Shown one piece after another: positions 44,401-55,576 of a stretch of DNA of 64,000 bases (positions are counted from its first letter, which is position 1; every line of letters begins with the position of its first letter). The notes beneath the pieces were generated by a model. That model searched no databases and was not told where the DNA came from. It worked only from the letters and a program-made list of their open reading frames with translations. Source of the DNA: Moniliophthora roreri (Eukaryota > Basidiomycota > Agaricomycetes > Agaricales > Marasmiaceae); assembly GCA_001466705.2 (NCBI GenBank), contig LATX02000177.1, positions 1 through 64,000 on the forward strand, given 5' to 3'. A program made the translations under genes and the position numbers.

Positions 44401-44509
44401 CATCTTGAATTCTACCATCTTGACATACTCACTCAGCCATAATAGCTTTGTAACTTATGCCAATCCTACTTGGTTACCATAACAGGCCTTTATAGAGGAT
44501 ATGGCATGA

Positions 44510-45262
44510 CAGATCTTTTGCTCCAAAGAACAGACCTGCTGGAAGGAATATCTCCCTCTGACTGAATTCACTCATGATAACTGAACCCACTCCATCATGA
44601 AAAAGTCCCCATTCTATATGATGATAGAATACAACCCCAGAGCCCCCCCAACTGCATTTGAGAAAACTGACATTCCATCTATAGAAGAAAGGTTAAGTGA
44701 AATTAAAAGAGTATGAGAAGAAGCATATAGCCTTTTGAAGATAGCAAGGCAGAAGGTGATAAGAAGGGAAAAGACTAAGCTAGACACATTCAGAAAAGGG
44801 CAGAAGGTATGGTTGGAAGGAAAGAATCTTGCTATTGGCTACCCAACAAAGAAACTTGCTCCAAAAAGGGAAGGACTCTTTAAAGTAACAAAAGTATTGG
44901 GACTGGTGGCATATCAACTCCAACCACCACTGCAATGGAAGATACATCTGGTATTCCATGCTGCATTGTTATCCCCTTTCAGGGAAACTGAAGCACATGG
45001 GCCAAGCTTCACAGAACCCCCCCCCCCCCCCCCCCCCCCCCTTCTGAATCTAGTAGAAGGATTTGAAGAATACAAAGTGGATGCAATCATTGGACATAGA
45101 CTGAAGAAAAGACCTAGAGAGTTCCTGGTCTCATACACCAGCTATAACCCATCCCACAACCAATGGATTGAGACTGAAGGGATGGTCAACTGCCTCAACC
45201 TCTATAAAGACTATATAAAGAAACACAAGCTGAAACTGTTGAAACCCATCTCCAGCAACTGA
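44510..45262 (+). pseudogene. Gypsy integrase C-terminus with chromodomain-like end, copy 1
   Basis: Reads KKSPFYMMIEYNPRAPPTAF, then a coiled region (ARQKVIRREKTKLDTF), GQKVWLEGKNLAIGYPTKKL, QLQPPLQWKIHLVFHAALLS and DAIIGHRLKKRPREFLVSY, the last being the chromodomain-like part. A TGA at 44,582-44,584 lies at the same codon as stops in copies 2 and 3. A run of 25 C bases at 45,017-45,041 expands an EPPP segment. The ORF ends in TGA at 45,260, and one base later an ATG opens a frame that is lost at once. Confidence 0.85.
45017..45041 (+). repeat. Homopolymer of 25 cytosines
   Basis: An uninterrupted C run falls where the other Gypsy copies encode three prolines (EPPPDL). It keeps a poly-proline frame open. 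It may be real slippage or a base-calling artefact. Confidence 0.9.
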
Positions 45263-45844
45263 CATGCCTTCCCAATGACTTCCACATCACCTCAATGAAG
45301 ATGACCTCTGCCTCACAAATCCCATTCCTGTAACTGCCATTCCCATATCCTCTTATTATAACCCTTCCCTGATGACCCATCCCTCAACAATCAATAGCCA
45401 ATTCAAAATATAGGCTCCTCCCATTATCAATGATAAACTGAACTATGCCAAGGAAACCCCTGATGCTTGCAAAGCACTGTGCTGCTATACATTTAAATCA
45501 GCAGATTGAATGCCAGTCAGGATCATCAGATGTCATTACTCCAACACTGTTGATGAATATATCGACTATTATGTGTGCAAGACATGTTACAGGCTGTATC
45601 ATTGCTTTTGTGAGATAGATGTGATTATAAGATGGAGGCTAGAAGAGCCATGGCCAGCAGTCAACAAAGAAAGTAAGTGGAAGGTGGTCAACACAGACAT
45701 GAAACCATAGAGACTCTGCTGAGATGAGAACCTATGGGAGAAAGACTAGTAGAAGGATGCTGACAAATGGAGCAAATGGGAGAAGAATGCAGAATCACAG
45801 GATAGTGGAGTTGAACCAGAGGTTCAAGCCCAATGAGGGGCTAA

Positions 45845-46199
45845 TGTTACAATTTTCCTACCATACTCCCAACAGATACATCTGACTTTCCCTCCATATG
45901 ACCTTTTCTATTGCCTTTCCATTGACTTCTATTCTCTTTCTCAGTTGATTATGTGCTTCTTTCTTCTCTCTCTTTGAACTTGCTAGATAGGGATAGTAAT
46001 ACTTCAACATGTATTTATACAAGAGGAGCATTATAGTAGCTCTTCAGCTTGATCTAGTTAATCAATTACTTGTGTCTAGCATCAATTGAAGGAACTCTGA
46101 ACCTCAGAAACCTCTGAGCGAACTCAAACTTGATCTTAGTATAGCATTACTAGCTCTGTGGTGCTGAAGTGAATATGTTGCTGTGCAAGTAACATAACA
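45845..46199 (+). repeat. Gypsy LTR 1
   Basis: 355 bp, TGTTACAATTTTCC...AAGTAACATAACA. It is preceded by the purine-rich AATGAGGGGCTAA. The word TTCAGCTTGAYCTRGTTAAT inside is shared with LTR 2 and LTR 3. It is the probable 3' LTR of the remnant at 43.4-45.3 kb. Confidence 0.8.
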
Positions 46200-46214
46200 G
46201 ATTAGGCCTAGACA

Positions 46215-48335
46215 ATTTTCATAAATCAGCCTTGGAAGCATTACTTCAACAAGGCATGCCACCAATCAAATTGGCTCTTTCAGACTGGGAAATCAAAAAT
46301 AACCTTCTGTTCTTCAAAGGCAGGATATATGTGCCAAACAACAACAATCTCTGCGGAGCAATCATCAAGGACATCTACAAAAGTGCAGGTGTTGGCCATT
46401 CAGAGCAGTAGAGTACAATAGAACAGGTCCAGCATGATTTCTGGTGGCCAGAGATGACAAAATTCATTAAAAACTTTGTTGATGGATGTGTCCCATGCCA
46501 ACAAATAAAAACCAACACACACTCTACTAGAACCCTGATCCAGCTGATCAAAGCACCAAAGAATTCTTTCACTATGTACAAGGTGTTCTTTTAACATGGT
46601 TTTCTGATTGAGAAAAACTTAATCTTCTTGCAAAGAAGATTTTCAAAAAAGCATTTATAAATTCTAAATTTTAATTGTGTCCCCTCAACAAGAATATGTC
46701 TGGAGAATGCTAAATTTTCAAATTCTGAGAATTAATAGACAATACAATATATTAGAATAATTTCCATGCTGAGAAAACATTAAATTTTCTCTGGTTGAAA
46801 ATACTCAGAAAATGCTGATAAGATAAGATAAAAATTCCAAATTTTTTATTGTGGGAAAGTCAGAGAAAACACTAGGAAAATAGTAGGAAAATCATATGGA
46901 AATACTATATCTTACAGCAGTTTTCAGATAGTTTTCATATAATTTTCCTTTTGTATTTAACATGTTTTCCTTGATATAATATTCAAAATTTTATATTTAT
47001 TTTCTGAATGTTTTCTCACTATTTTATAAGGCAGAAAATCTAGTATATTTGTAATTAGAAAACTAAAGGATGATTTTATGATTTCATTGTGATAAAATTA
47101 TCAAAAAAACACAGACTCTTCTGGAAATTAAAATACAGAATATGCTTGCTGTTTTCAATATGTGATGATAGCTTGAAACTAATAGAGTTTTCTGAGTGTT
47201 GTCTAGAAGTAAATATATAGCAGTATTCTGAGTGTATTTCCTTTGTATTAATAGCATGAAAAGAACACTCCATATATAGTATTTCCCCTTCCAGGTTTGC
47301 ACCATAGACCTCATTATGGATCTGCCTGAGGTTGATGGCATGGATTCTATTTTGGTCATGGTAGACTACTCATCTATGAAGGGGGCAATTTTTACACTTT
47401 GTACCAAAACAATAGATGCACCAAAGGTTGCAAGCCTCCTACTTGAACATCTTTACAAATGTTTTGGACTCCCCAACTGGTTAATTTCTGACTGAGATTC
47501 ATGGTTTGCAGCAGAAGTCTTCCAAGAGATGGGGAAACAGCTGCTCATTAAGCATTCAATGAGTACAGTATTCCACTCTCAGACAGACAGAGAGACAGAA
47601 AGAGTGAATCAAGAGATCAAAGTGTTCCTCAGGATCTTCTGTTCAAAAGAACAGACTAGATGGAAGGAATATCTCCCTTTTGCTAAATTCACTCACAACA
47701 ATTGAACTCACTCAGTCATAAAGAAATCTCCATTCTACATGATGATAGGATATAATCCCAGAGTGTTACCAACTGCTTTCAAGAAGACAGATATTCCATC
47801 AGTAGAAGAGAGACTCAACAAGATAAAAAGAATACAAGAAGAAGCATCCAGTCTTTTGGAAATAGCAAGGCAAAAGATGATAAGGAGAGAAAAAACCAAG
47901 CTAGACACATTCAAAGAAGAACAGAAAGTGTGGCTCAAAGGGAAAAATCTCACTATCGGGTATTCAACAAAGAAACTTGCACTGAAAAGAGAAGGACCCA
48001 TAACATATCAGCTACAATTACTGCTGCAATGGAAAATACATTCAGTATTCCATGTAGCATTGCTATCTTCTTTTAAAGAAACCAAAGCACATGAACCCAG
48101 TTTTACAAAACCACCCCCAGATCTAATCAAAAGGTTCAAAGAATACAAAGTAGAGGCAATCATTGGGCATAGGCCAAAGAAGAAGCCAAGGGAATTTCTA
48201 GTCTCATGGAAAGGATATGACTCATCACATAACCAATAGGTCAAAACAGACAGGATGACCAATTGCATAGACCTCTACATGGACTATATAAAGAAACACA
48301 AATTAAGACTCTTGAAACCCACCCCCAACAACTAA
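46215..48335 (+). pseudogene. Gypsy Pol (late RNase H linker and integrase), copy 2
   Basis: Starts 5'-truncated in the region before integrase (LLFFKGRIYVPNNNNLCGA), then the zinc-binding HH-CC part ending FVDGCVPCQQIKTNTH. MITE copy 2 interrupts at 46,570. Core residues follow: TIDLIMDLP, LISD, and [11 protein letters not shown], so D, D and E are present. A stop replaces a codon in SD*DSWF. A TGA at 47,703-47,705 matches the shared stop. The C-terminus has ARQKMIRREKTKLDTF, QWKIHSVFHVALLSSF and VEAIIGHRPKKKPREFLVSW. The TAA at 48,333 is one base before the ATG of ORF3. Confidence 0.88.
46570..47281 (-). mobile_element. CACTA-type MITE, copy 2, in Gypsy integrase
   Basis: 712 bp, CACTATGTACAAGGTGTTCT at the left and ...AGTGTTCTTTT-type inverted end finishing CCATATATAGTA at the right. 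The 3-bp target duplication TTT lies at 46,567-46,569 and 47,282-47,284. Deleting the element and one TTT joins APKNSF to PFQVCTIDLI in frame, which fixes the boundaries independently. Orientation is inverse to copy 1. Three-bp duplication and a CACTA start fit a non-autonomous CACTA element. Confidence 0.9.
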
Positions 48336-48336
48336 C

Positions 48337-49551
48337 ATGTCCTCCAATGTGTCCACTGCCTCTTCTTCTTCTGCTGCTTCCGGTAGCCAGCCACTCAGAG
48401 TCCTGAGCCCTGTTCCTACTGAAGCTGGAAGGGGATGTTATAGAGAAAATATCACCTATCACCATGGCCTCCAACCAAACCCCTACCAACTCCTCCACCT
48501 CTTCAACTCCTGTCAGTATGATCAGCGGATTCAACAAGCCACCAACCCAGACAATTGTCTGGAACCAGCTGTCAAAAGCCTCTTTTTCCTCAGGGCCCAA
48601 CACCAACTACTTGAAAAGATTACAGAGAGTTGTAATCTGGAAATCACTAATCAGGTCCTCTTTGCATGCAACTATAGACTTGGCCTAGAAGGGCCAGTAA
48701 TGGTACCATCCACCTTCTCTTATCATCCCCATTTGACCATGCCTCCTTCTGCAGATCCCTATGCCGCTTCCAAATATCCTGACTCCAATACTTTCTCTCT
48801 TCTCAACTACTTTGAATGACAAACAGATAGAAATGGATACTCAAGACCCTCGCTCCAAGACCAGCTCACCTCCTCTCCCCTCCCCATATGACCTCTGAAC
48901 CCAATACTGACTATGCCCTTGTATATCCTGAACCCACTCCCAATCCTGACATTAAGCCAAAGCCAGAACCCATCACCTCTCTCATCTCTCCCATCAACTT
49001 CATCCCCACTGCTAGCCTACAGACACCTAGAAACTTGATTCAACTCTGAAGTCAATGTAGTAGAAGTGACAGAAGAGGCAGAGGAAAGGGACAAGAACAT
49101 ATCTCCACCTCTGGAAGAGAATGAAGGCCTACTGAAGGGCAAATCACAGCTACTGACACCTGAGGATAAACCCATGGCAAGACTGATGGAGCATGTCTCT
49201 GCCTTGTGTGCAAGTTGGAGCACCATCTTCCCTGAAACTGTCTGAGCTATATGTGCAAGCAATGCCTTGAGCATGTGCCTGAACATATCACTGTGGGGTG
49301 CCCTAAGCAAAAATAGTCTTCACAACTTACAAATGGACAGCCTCATTTGGATAGTGGTGCTCTGTCAGACCATAATGATTATAATGATGATCTATATATC
49401 TTTGGCAATGGAGAGTAGTGAGAGCAAGTTTGTGGTGGAAATGGATGATGAACAGAGAGAGTTTCTGTTTATGGGGGTAGATCCAAACACTATGGACAAA
49501 AGGTCCTTTTGGGGATTACTAAAATATTTGAAAAATATTGCTAAAAACTAA
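48337..49551 (+). pseudogene. Gypsy ORF3 downstream of pol, copy 2
   Basis: The ATG lies one base after the pol stop. The first 161 codons are open to 48,819: a Ser/Ala-rich leader, then RVLSPVPTEAG, NPYQLLHLFNS, KSLFFLR, ACNYRLGLEGPVMVPSTF and YHPHLTMPP. All are shared with copy 3 at 61,776-63,150. After stops, the C-terminal part reappears in frame at 49,040-49,551 with an acidic linker, LMEHVSALCASWSTIFPE and FLFMGVDPNTMDKRS. No transmembrane segment, protease or zinc motif is evident, so it is unlike an envelope. Function unknown. Conservation with copy 3 indicates a real third protein of this Gypsy lineage. Confidence 0.75.
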
Positions 49552-49559
49552 TATATTCT

Positions 49560-50256
49560 TCTGGGCAATATTTGCTCTAAACTTATTGTAAATTATTCTA
49601 TATTAATAAAACATTTCCTTAATGCAATATTATAGGAATATATACTATCTTATTTACACTGAAAATAGTATTAAAATGTGCCCAAGTTATTGTGTTTTTC
49701 TGTACATCAAAAGTGTGAAATCTGGACCAAATTGGGCCAAAAATCCGGATTTTTTGGTTCTGGGAAAACAGAAGTAAAACTTAATCAAATTACCATATGC
49801 CCACCTAAAACAGTTGCAAAACAGTAGGAAAAAACAAAACTTTAATATATAAAATATTTGTGCTAAATGTGCCTAAAAACTAATGGAATATTTGATAATT
49901 TCCTCTTAGCTAGAAAATAGAAAAGTATCAAGATTTTAATCTAATTTCTATAAAATTTGGACAAAAAAAGTATAAAAGCAAAGGATATAATTTTAAGACT
50001 GTCTTTTTCATATCAAATCTATCTGTACTATATAAACATTTTCAGTTGACTAAATTCTTTGGGAAACTATCTCAAAAGAACCCTTTGTCCATAGTGAAAA
50101 AAGGTAACACTAGTGGAACTTAACAACACCATAGATGAATGGATGGCAGCTGGTTGGTCTCCAGACAAGTCAGAGGATTACAATGCAGAACTTTACAGAG
50201 ACAGAGAATCTTAGAAAATATCTAGAACTAGAGTCTAGACTATAACTAGAGGGTAA
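49560..50256. other. AT-rich non-coding segment of the Gypsy element
   Basis: No coding frame is seen between the end of ORF3 and the LTR. The polypurine-like ACTAGAGGGTAA ends at 50,256, directly before the LTR. Part of the AT-rich DNA may be a separate insertion, but no ends are visible. Confidence 0.5.
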
Positions 50257-50692
50257 TGTTACAATTTCCCTCTTTTCATATACCTATGCTTCTCTTTCCA
50301 CTTGAACATATCCATCTTTCCAGCCTTCTTTTTCATCTCCATTATGCTTCTTACTCTATTAGACACATACACACCTCCAGTTCTCATCTCCCTTCTCACT
50401 CTTGTAATATTAGATATGTAACATTCGCCAATAGTATCAGTAATTATTTATATTTACCTGATACTACTGATTACATACAAGCTATTAGATAGACATTGGT
50501 TGTATGTATTTAAGCGCTCATACTAGAGTCCAAGTTCTTCAGCTTGACCTGGTTAATATTATACTTGTGTCAACACAAGCGATTGAACTATTGACTTCTG
50601 AACCCATTCTCAAACTTGACTTGTGCCCTTTCTATCACCATTGATAGAAGAAGAGAGAAGCTTGTCATCTGCATGATGCAAGTAACATAACA
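50257..50692 (+). repeat. Gypsy LTR 2
   Basis: 436 bp, TGTTACAATTTCCC...CAAGTAACATAACA. It shares TTCAGCTTGACCTGGTTAAT and ACTTGTGTCAACACAAGC with LTR 3. Probable 3' LTR of copy 2. Confidence 0.82.
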
Positions 50693-50699
50693 CTCTTCT

Positions 50700-50810
50700 G
50701 TTGTTTGCATTTACTGATTTGAACCCACAGGCTCAGCTGTTGCAGTGGAAAGAGTCTTTTGCAGAGGTCAAGATACTGTACCATTGTGCCAGGCAAGCCT
50801 GAATCCAAAG
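50700..50810 (-). repeat. tRNA-like segment, candidate SINE head
   Basis: On the minus strand TGGCACAATGGTACAG (box A-like, about 50,780-50,797) is followed about 60 bp later by GGGTTCAAATC (box B-like, about 50,718-50,728). It resembles the segments at 5,901-6,001 and 59,707-59,770 in layout, not in detailed sequence. Confidence 0.35.
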
Positions 50811-51169
50811 ATCATTCAGATTCTGATGTTGGTTAAAAAATGACTACATCTTACTTGAGTACAGTGCAAAAAGAAACTTTGTCAATAGGTTACCTTTAAC
50901 ATATATATACAAGTTTTATCCTATTTGTTGACCTGTAACCTGTATTATGCCCATATTACTGCCTATACAGTGCCTAAAGGCAGATCACAGTTGTTTGATT
51001 TGGTGTAAATATCACAAAACAAAACTTCTCCTTCTCCTCCCATAGCTTCAATGACTAAGGCATGAAACTATGGCAAATTAAAAGGTATTACCCATAGGTA
51101 TAAAGGTTGTAGAGGGCTAACAGTTTGAATGAGGTTGATCTCAATCACCCACACAAAAGTGAAACACTA

Positions 51170-51526
51170 TGATGTCATATACTATATAAGGTAATTAGCA
51201 CAGCCACTTCACCTGCCTGTTCTCATTTTGTCACCCAATTAATGATATTCATGTCCATCTTGATGTTATTTGGAATTCTGCAGTGTGATTTGAATTTATT
51301 GGCAGCATATGTAGCCTGCAGCATCTACTACCCCATCTTGATCTTGAATGTACATTGCATCATGTCTTTCTTTGGCAAGTATCCTGGGATCAACAATTCC
51401 ATTGTTAACTGCATAATGAGATTTTACAGCATGAGATTTGGTGCTCCAGTGAGGCATGAAGGAAAGCTCAGAGTCACTGCTATGAGTTCTGCACTGAGCA
51501 TTGGTAAACACATGGCCAGGCCTTAA
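51170..51526 (+). other. TATA-like box and short hydrophobic open frame, unrecognised
   Basis: ACTATATAAGG near 51,180 lies about 60 bp before the ATG of a 94-codon frame (51,242-51,526) that starts with a hydrophobic segment resembling a signal peptide and contains five cysteines. No family was recognised. It may be a small secreted protein or chance in a transposon-dense region. Confidence 0.25.
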
Positions 51527-51654
51527 AGAAGTGAAACACTATGGGAAAAAAAATTTTAAGAGCATAAATTGCATTTTCTCTTCAGACTTAATCACTAATT
51601 TTCAATATTTAGACATGTTTTATACAAAAATCACCAGCAAAGCAACTGTTGGTA

Positions 51655-51812
51655 ATATGCATAACTTTTACCTTTTATTTTGCATGCAAATAGAGAATAT
51701 TTTGCACTTTTATAGTTGAAAATGACATAAATAAGAGAATCAATCTAATACCCAACTTGAAGGAAGAATAAAAGCCTTCAATGATACACATATGAGAATA
51801 TTATTGAGAAAC
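51655..51812 (+). repeat. LTR family X, start fragment
   Basis: Begins TATGCATAACTTTTACC, like the X ends at 55,577 and 17,897, and is broken by repeat W after ...TTATTGAGAAA. Confidence 0.65.
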
Positions 51813-52229
51813 AGTAATTTGTCCAAGATAAGACTAGTGGAAAACTACCCAAAAGATAACCTCCAAAAGTCTAACTCAGGTTGTTGTGCAAGTGTGGATT
51901 GATGTGATCAGAGTTGCCACACTTGAATGCCAACAAAACTCTTAGCTAGGTTAATTCTCTCTTATTGAAGTGTTCTGCCTTGAAGTGTTCACCTCCATAG
52001 GAGTATAGATGGGTTTGAAATTGGTTTATTTTACAAACACACATGAAACACACAAGAATACAGTACACAAAGCATGAACACAAGAGCTACAGTCCTATGC
52101 AAAGACTCAATAGCTGATATAGTCTAACCCTACAGAGTTCAAGACTTCTTTAAGACAACTACAGTACACAGTGTACTGGAAAAGGTCCTAGACCAGTTTC
52201 TACAAAGAGCTTAATCGCCAGCCCAATTC
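51813..52229 (+). repeat. Dispersed repeat W, copy 1
   Basis: Starts CAGTAATTTGTCCAAGATAAG and is inserted in LTR X. It contains TGATCAGAGTTGCCACACTT, the word shared with R2. It ends at the N at 52,230. Other copies: 53,842-54,370 and, inverted, 59,201-59,291. No coding frame. Confidence 0.65.
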
Positions 52230-52230
52230 N

Positions 52231-53785
52231 TACTGGCAATCAGTATTTTTCAACCACTTCAGGCTCTAGCTTATTTAGTTGTGCAAGAGGCACAGGCTAG
52301 TTGAGACCTGAAATTGTAACCCAAACCAGAGATATAAGTAAAAGCTAGGAAGAGCTTAGTTTTTAATGCAAGAGGTGTGTTTTCCAATAAGAGAAACATT
52401 GTATCAGTCTACTAAGAGGGTAGCTGATTAGCTAAGAGGGCTATATTCAGGTACAAGAGGTACTTTTGTTCTCACTTAGAAGAAGTTTATTCTTTAGGCA
52501 GTTTCTGGTCAAAATCTATACCAGTATTTGCTTTCAAAGTGATTAATAAAACTACAAAACCAATAAATATTATACAAAATGAACACCCATTTTTGATCTG
52601 AGAAGTTGTTTTGAAGGCAATCATCTCTGAACTACTGAGTGAGACATTGAGAATTATTCTTGATGTTGCAGTAACAGTGAACCATGCCAAACCAACTTNT
52701 AGTGTGAGCTCTGAGCAGCTAGTCAAAGCAAGTAGTAGAGAAGGATATAAAATATTAGCAGAGTAATGGTTGATGGTAGGCCATACAAGGGTACCCAACC
52801 ACTGCTAGTATGAAAATAAACAGCAAATCTGAACACAGAGGAGCATCCTGAAACCTGTAGGGAATAACACCACATAATACTTCTCTATTGAAAGCAAACC
52901 AAAGGGAATATTTTCACTTTTAACAATATTTACAATCTATACCAACTTGAAGGAAGAATAAAAGCCTTCAATGATACACATACAAGAATATTATTGAGAA
53001 ACGGATATGAAACAGGATGACAAATTATTGGCAAGGGATACTCGAGATACCAAATGTCAAATTGAAGAATGAAATAGATGAACAGCTACCAGAAGGGTGC
53101 CTGTATCATGGAAGAACAGAAGATAAAGCTGTATAACGAGTCCATAGAGCAGATGATAGAAGACAGAGAGGGAAGGAACCATGGGGAGGGGCATGGAGGT
53201 ATAATATTTTCAAATGGTGTCAGAAGGAGAGCTGTTTGATAGAGAAAATTGCAAATGGTTAGTGTCAGAAGACAGCACAATTTTCAAAGAAAAAGGATGA
53301 AAGAGATTATGGCTATGAAGCCTAACTACAATTGGACACTGTGACAGAGAAATTACCAAACACAGCTCAGTTTATATAATATTTAGCACCCAACTCAGTT
53401 TTATTTGTATGTGTGACAGATATATTAGATTATTTATGTTGTAGGGTATATAAGGGGACGTGTTTTGTAGGTGGAAAGCAGAAGAGATACTGCCCACTGA
53501 TTACCAGAGTGTATGACATTGTTGTTCAGGTAGAAGAGCTACTGGCAATCAGTATTTTTCAACCACTTTGGGCCCTAGCTTATTTAGTTGTACAAGAGGC
53601 ACAGGCTAGTTGAGACCTGAGATTGTAACCCAAACCAGAGATATAAATAAAAGCTAGGAAGAGCTTAGTTTTTAATGCAAGAGGCATGTTTTCCAATAAG
53701 AGAAACATTGTATCAGTCTACTAAGAGGGTAGCTGATGTACATCAGTATAGTCTGGTGTTTCAATATGAATCAGAGAGGGTTTCA
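52231..53785 (+). repeat. LTR family X fragments (N breaks at 52,230, 52,699 and 53,786)
   Basis: Sequence matches 56,540-57,120 before the N at 52,699 and 54,720-56,810 after it. The order is scrambled relative to the 1.67-kb unit, as expected from mis-ordered contigs. Frames such as 53,413-53,613 recur in each copy and are not genes. Confidence 0.7.
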
Positions 53786-53841
53786 NTAAGTAGGCCAGAA
53801 ACCACCAATTCCAATCTAATAAAGGAATAGATATCAGTGGT

Positions 53842-54370
53842 AATTTGTCTAAGATAAGACTAGTGGAAAACTACCCAAAAGATAACCTCCAAAAGTCTAA
53901 CTCAGGTTGTTGTGCAAGTGTGGATTGATGTGATCAGAGTTGCTGCACTTAGAATGCCAACAAAACTCTTAGCTAGGTTGATTTTCTCTTATTGAAGCAA
54001 TCTCTTTCAAAGTGTTCACCTCTAGAGGAGTATATATGGGTTTTAAAAGGGTTTATATCCAAACACACAAACACACACAAGAATATGGTGCACAAAGCAC
54101 AAAACACAAGAGCTACAGTCCCACCAAAAGACTCAGTAGCCAGTATAGTCTGACCCTATGGAGTTCAAGACTTCTTTAAGACAACTACAGTATACAGTGT
54201 ACTGGAAAAGGTCCTAGACTAGTTTCTACAAAGAGCTTAATCACAGGCCCAATTCCTTTGTTAAGACTCTAAGTGTGTCACAACCTGATACCCAACACAG
54301 GCCACACTCCAAAAGCCACCAGAACTTTTGGTGTAAAGTTATCTCTTAGAAAAGTGCCAAGTGCACTAAA
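53842..54370 (+). repeat. Dispersed repeat W, copy 2
   Basis: Begins GTAATTTGTCTAAGATAAG, contains TGATCAGAGTTGCTGCACTT, and continues beyond the end of copy 1 to the CACTA MITE at 54,371. The right border is not defined. It is preceded by the 50-bp word also seen at 38,330. Confidence 0.6.
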
Positions 54371-54639
54371 CACTACATATAAGGTGTTCTTTTAACATGG
54401 TTTTCTGATTGAGAAAACACTTAATCTTCTTGCAAAGAGAATTTTTATAAAACTATATATAAATTCTAAATTTCAATTATGTCCTCTCAACAAGAATATG
54501 CCTGGAGAATACTAAATTTTCAGCAGCAAAAGATATGGAATTTTCAAATTCTGAGAATTAATAGATAATACAATATATTAGAATAATTTCTATACTGAGA
54601 AAACATTAAATTTTCTCTGGTTGAAAATCCTCAGAAAAT
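54371..54639 (-). mobile_element. CACTA-type MITE, copy 3, truncated at N
   Basis: Starts CACTACATATAAGGTGTTCT and follows copy 2 for about 265 bp until the N at 54,640, where LTR X sequence begins. Confidence 0.75.
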
Positions 54640-54640
54640 N

Positions 54641-55575
54641 TTTTACCTTTTATTTCACATGCAAATAGAGAATATTTTGCACTTTTATGGTTGAAAATGA
54701 CATAGATAAGGGAATTGAGGACTAGTGTGAGCTCTGAGCAGCTAGTCAAAGCAAGTAGTAGAGAAGGATATAAAATATTAGCAGAGTAATGGTTGATAGT
54801 AGGCCATACAAGGGTACCTGGCCACTGCTAGTATGAAAATAAATGGCGAATCTGAACACAGAGGAGCATCCTGAAACCTGTAGAGAATAACACCACATAA
54901 TACTTCTCTATCGAAAGCATACCAAAGGGAATATTTTCACTTTTAACAATATTTCCAATCTATACCCAACTTGAAGGAAGAATAAAAGCCTTCAATGATA
55001 CACATATGAGAATATTATCGAGAAATGGATATGAAACAGAGGATGACAAATTTTCAGTGAGGGATACTTGAGATACCGAATGTCAAATTTAAGAATGAAA
55101 TAGATGATCGGCTACTGGAAGGGTGCCTGTATTATAGAAGAATGGAAGACAAAGCTGTATGATGAGAAGGCAGCATGGCTGAGCCCACACATATGCTTTA
55201 GACACAGAAAAGGAAGCATATTGCATGTCCATAGAGCAGATGATAGAAGATGGAGAAGGAAGGAACTGTGTGGAGCAGTATGGAAGTATAATATTTTCAA
55301 ATGGAGTCAGAAGGAGAGCTGTTTGATAGAGAAAATTGCAAATGGTTAGTGTCAGAAGACAGCACAATTTTCAAAGAAAAAGGATGAAAGAGATTATGGC
55401 TATGAAGCCTGACTACAATTGGACACTGTGACAGAGAAATTACCAAACACAGCTCAGTTTATATAATATTTATCACCCAACTCAGTTTTATTTGTATTTG
55501 TGACAGATATATTAGATTATTTATGTTGTAGGGTATATAAGAGAATGTGTTTTGTAGGTGGAAAGCAGGAGAGAT
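54641..55575 (+). repeat. LTR family X, partial copy
   Basis: Matches 55,577-56,510 almost base for base with a constant offset and ends at the N at 55,576. A probable collapsed or duplicated contig end. Confidence 0.75.
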
Positions 55576-55576
55576 N

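Noticed and set aside
53413..53613. 66-codon ORF repeated at 56,440 and 57,406
   Set aside because: Lies inside the 1.67-kb LTR family and is carried along by its copies; no protein signature.
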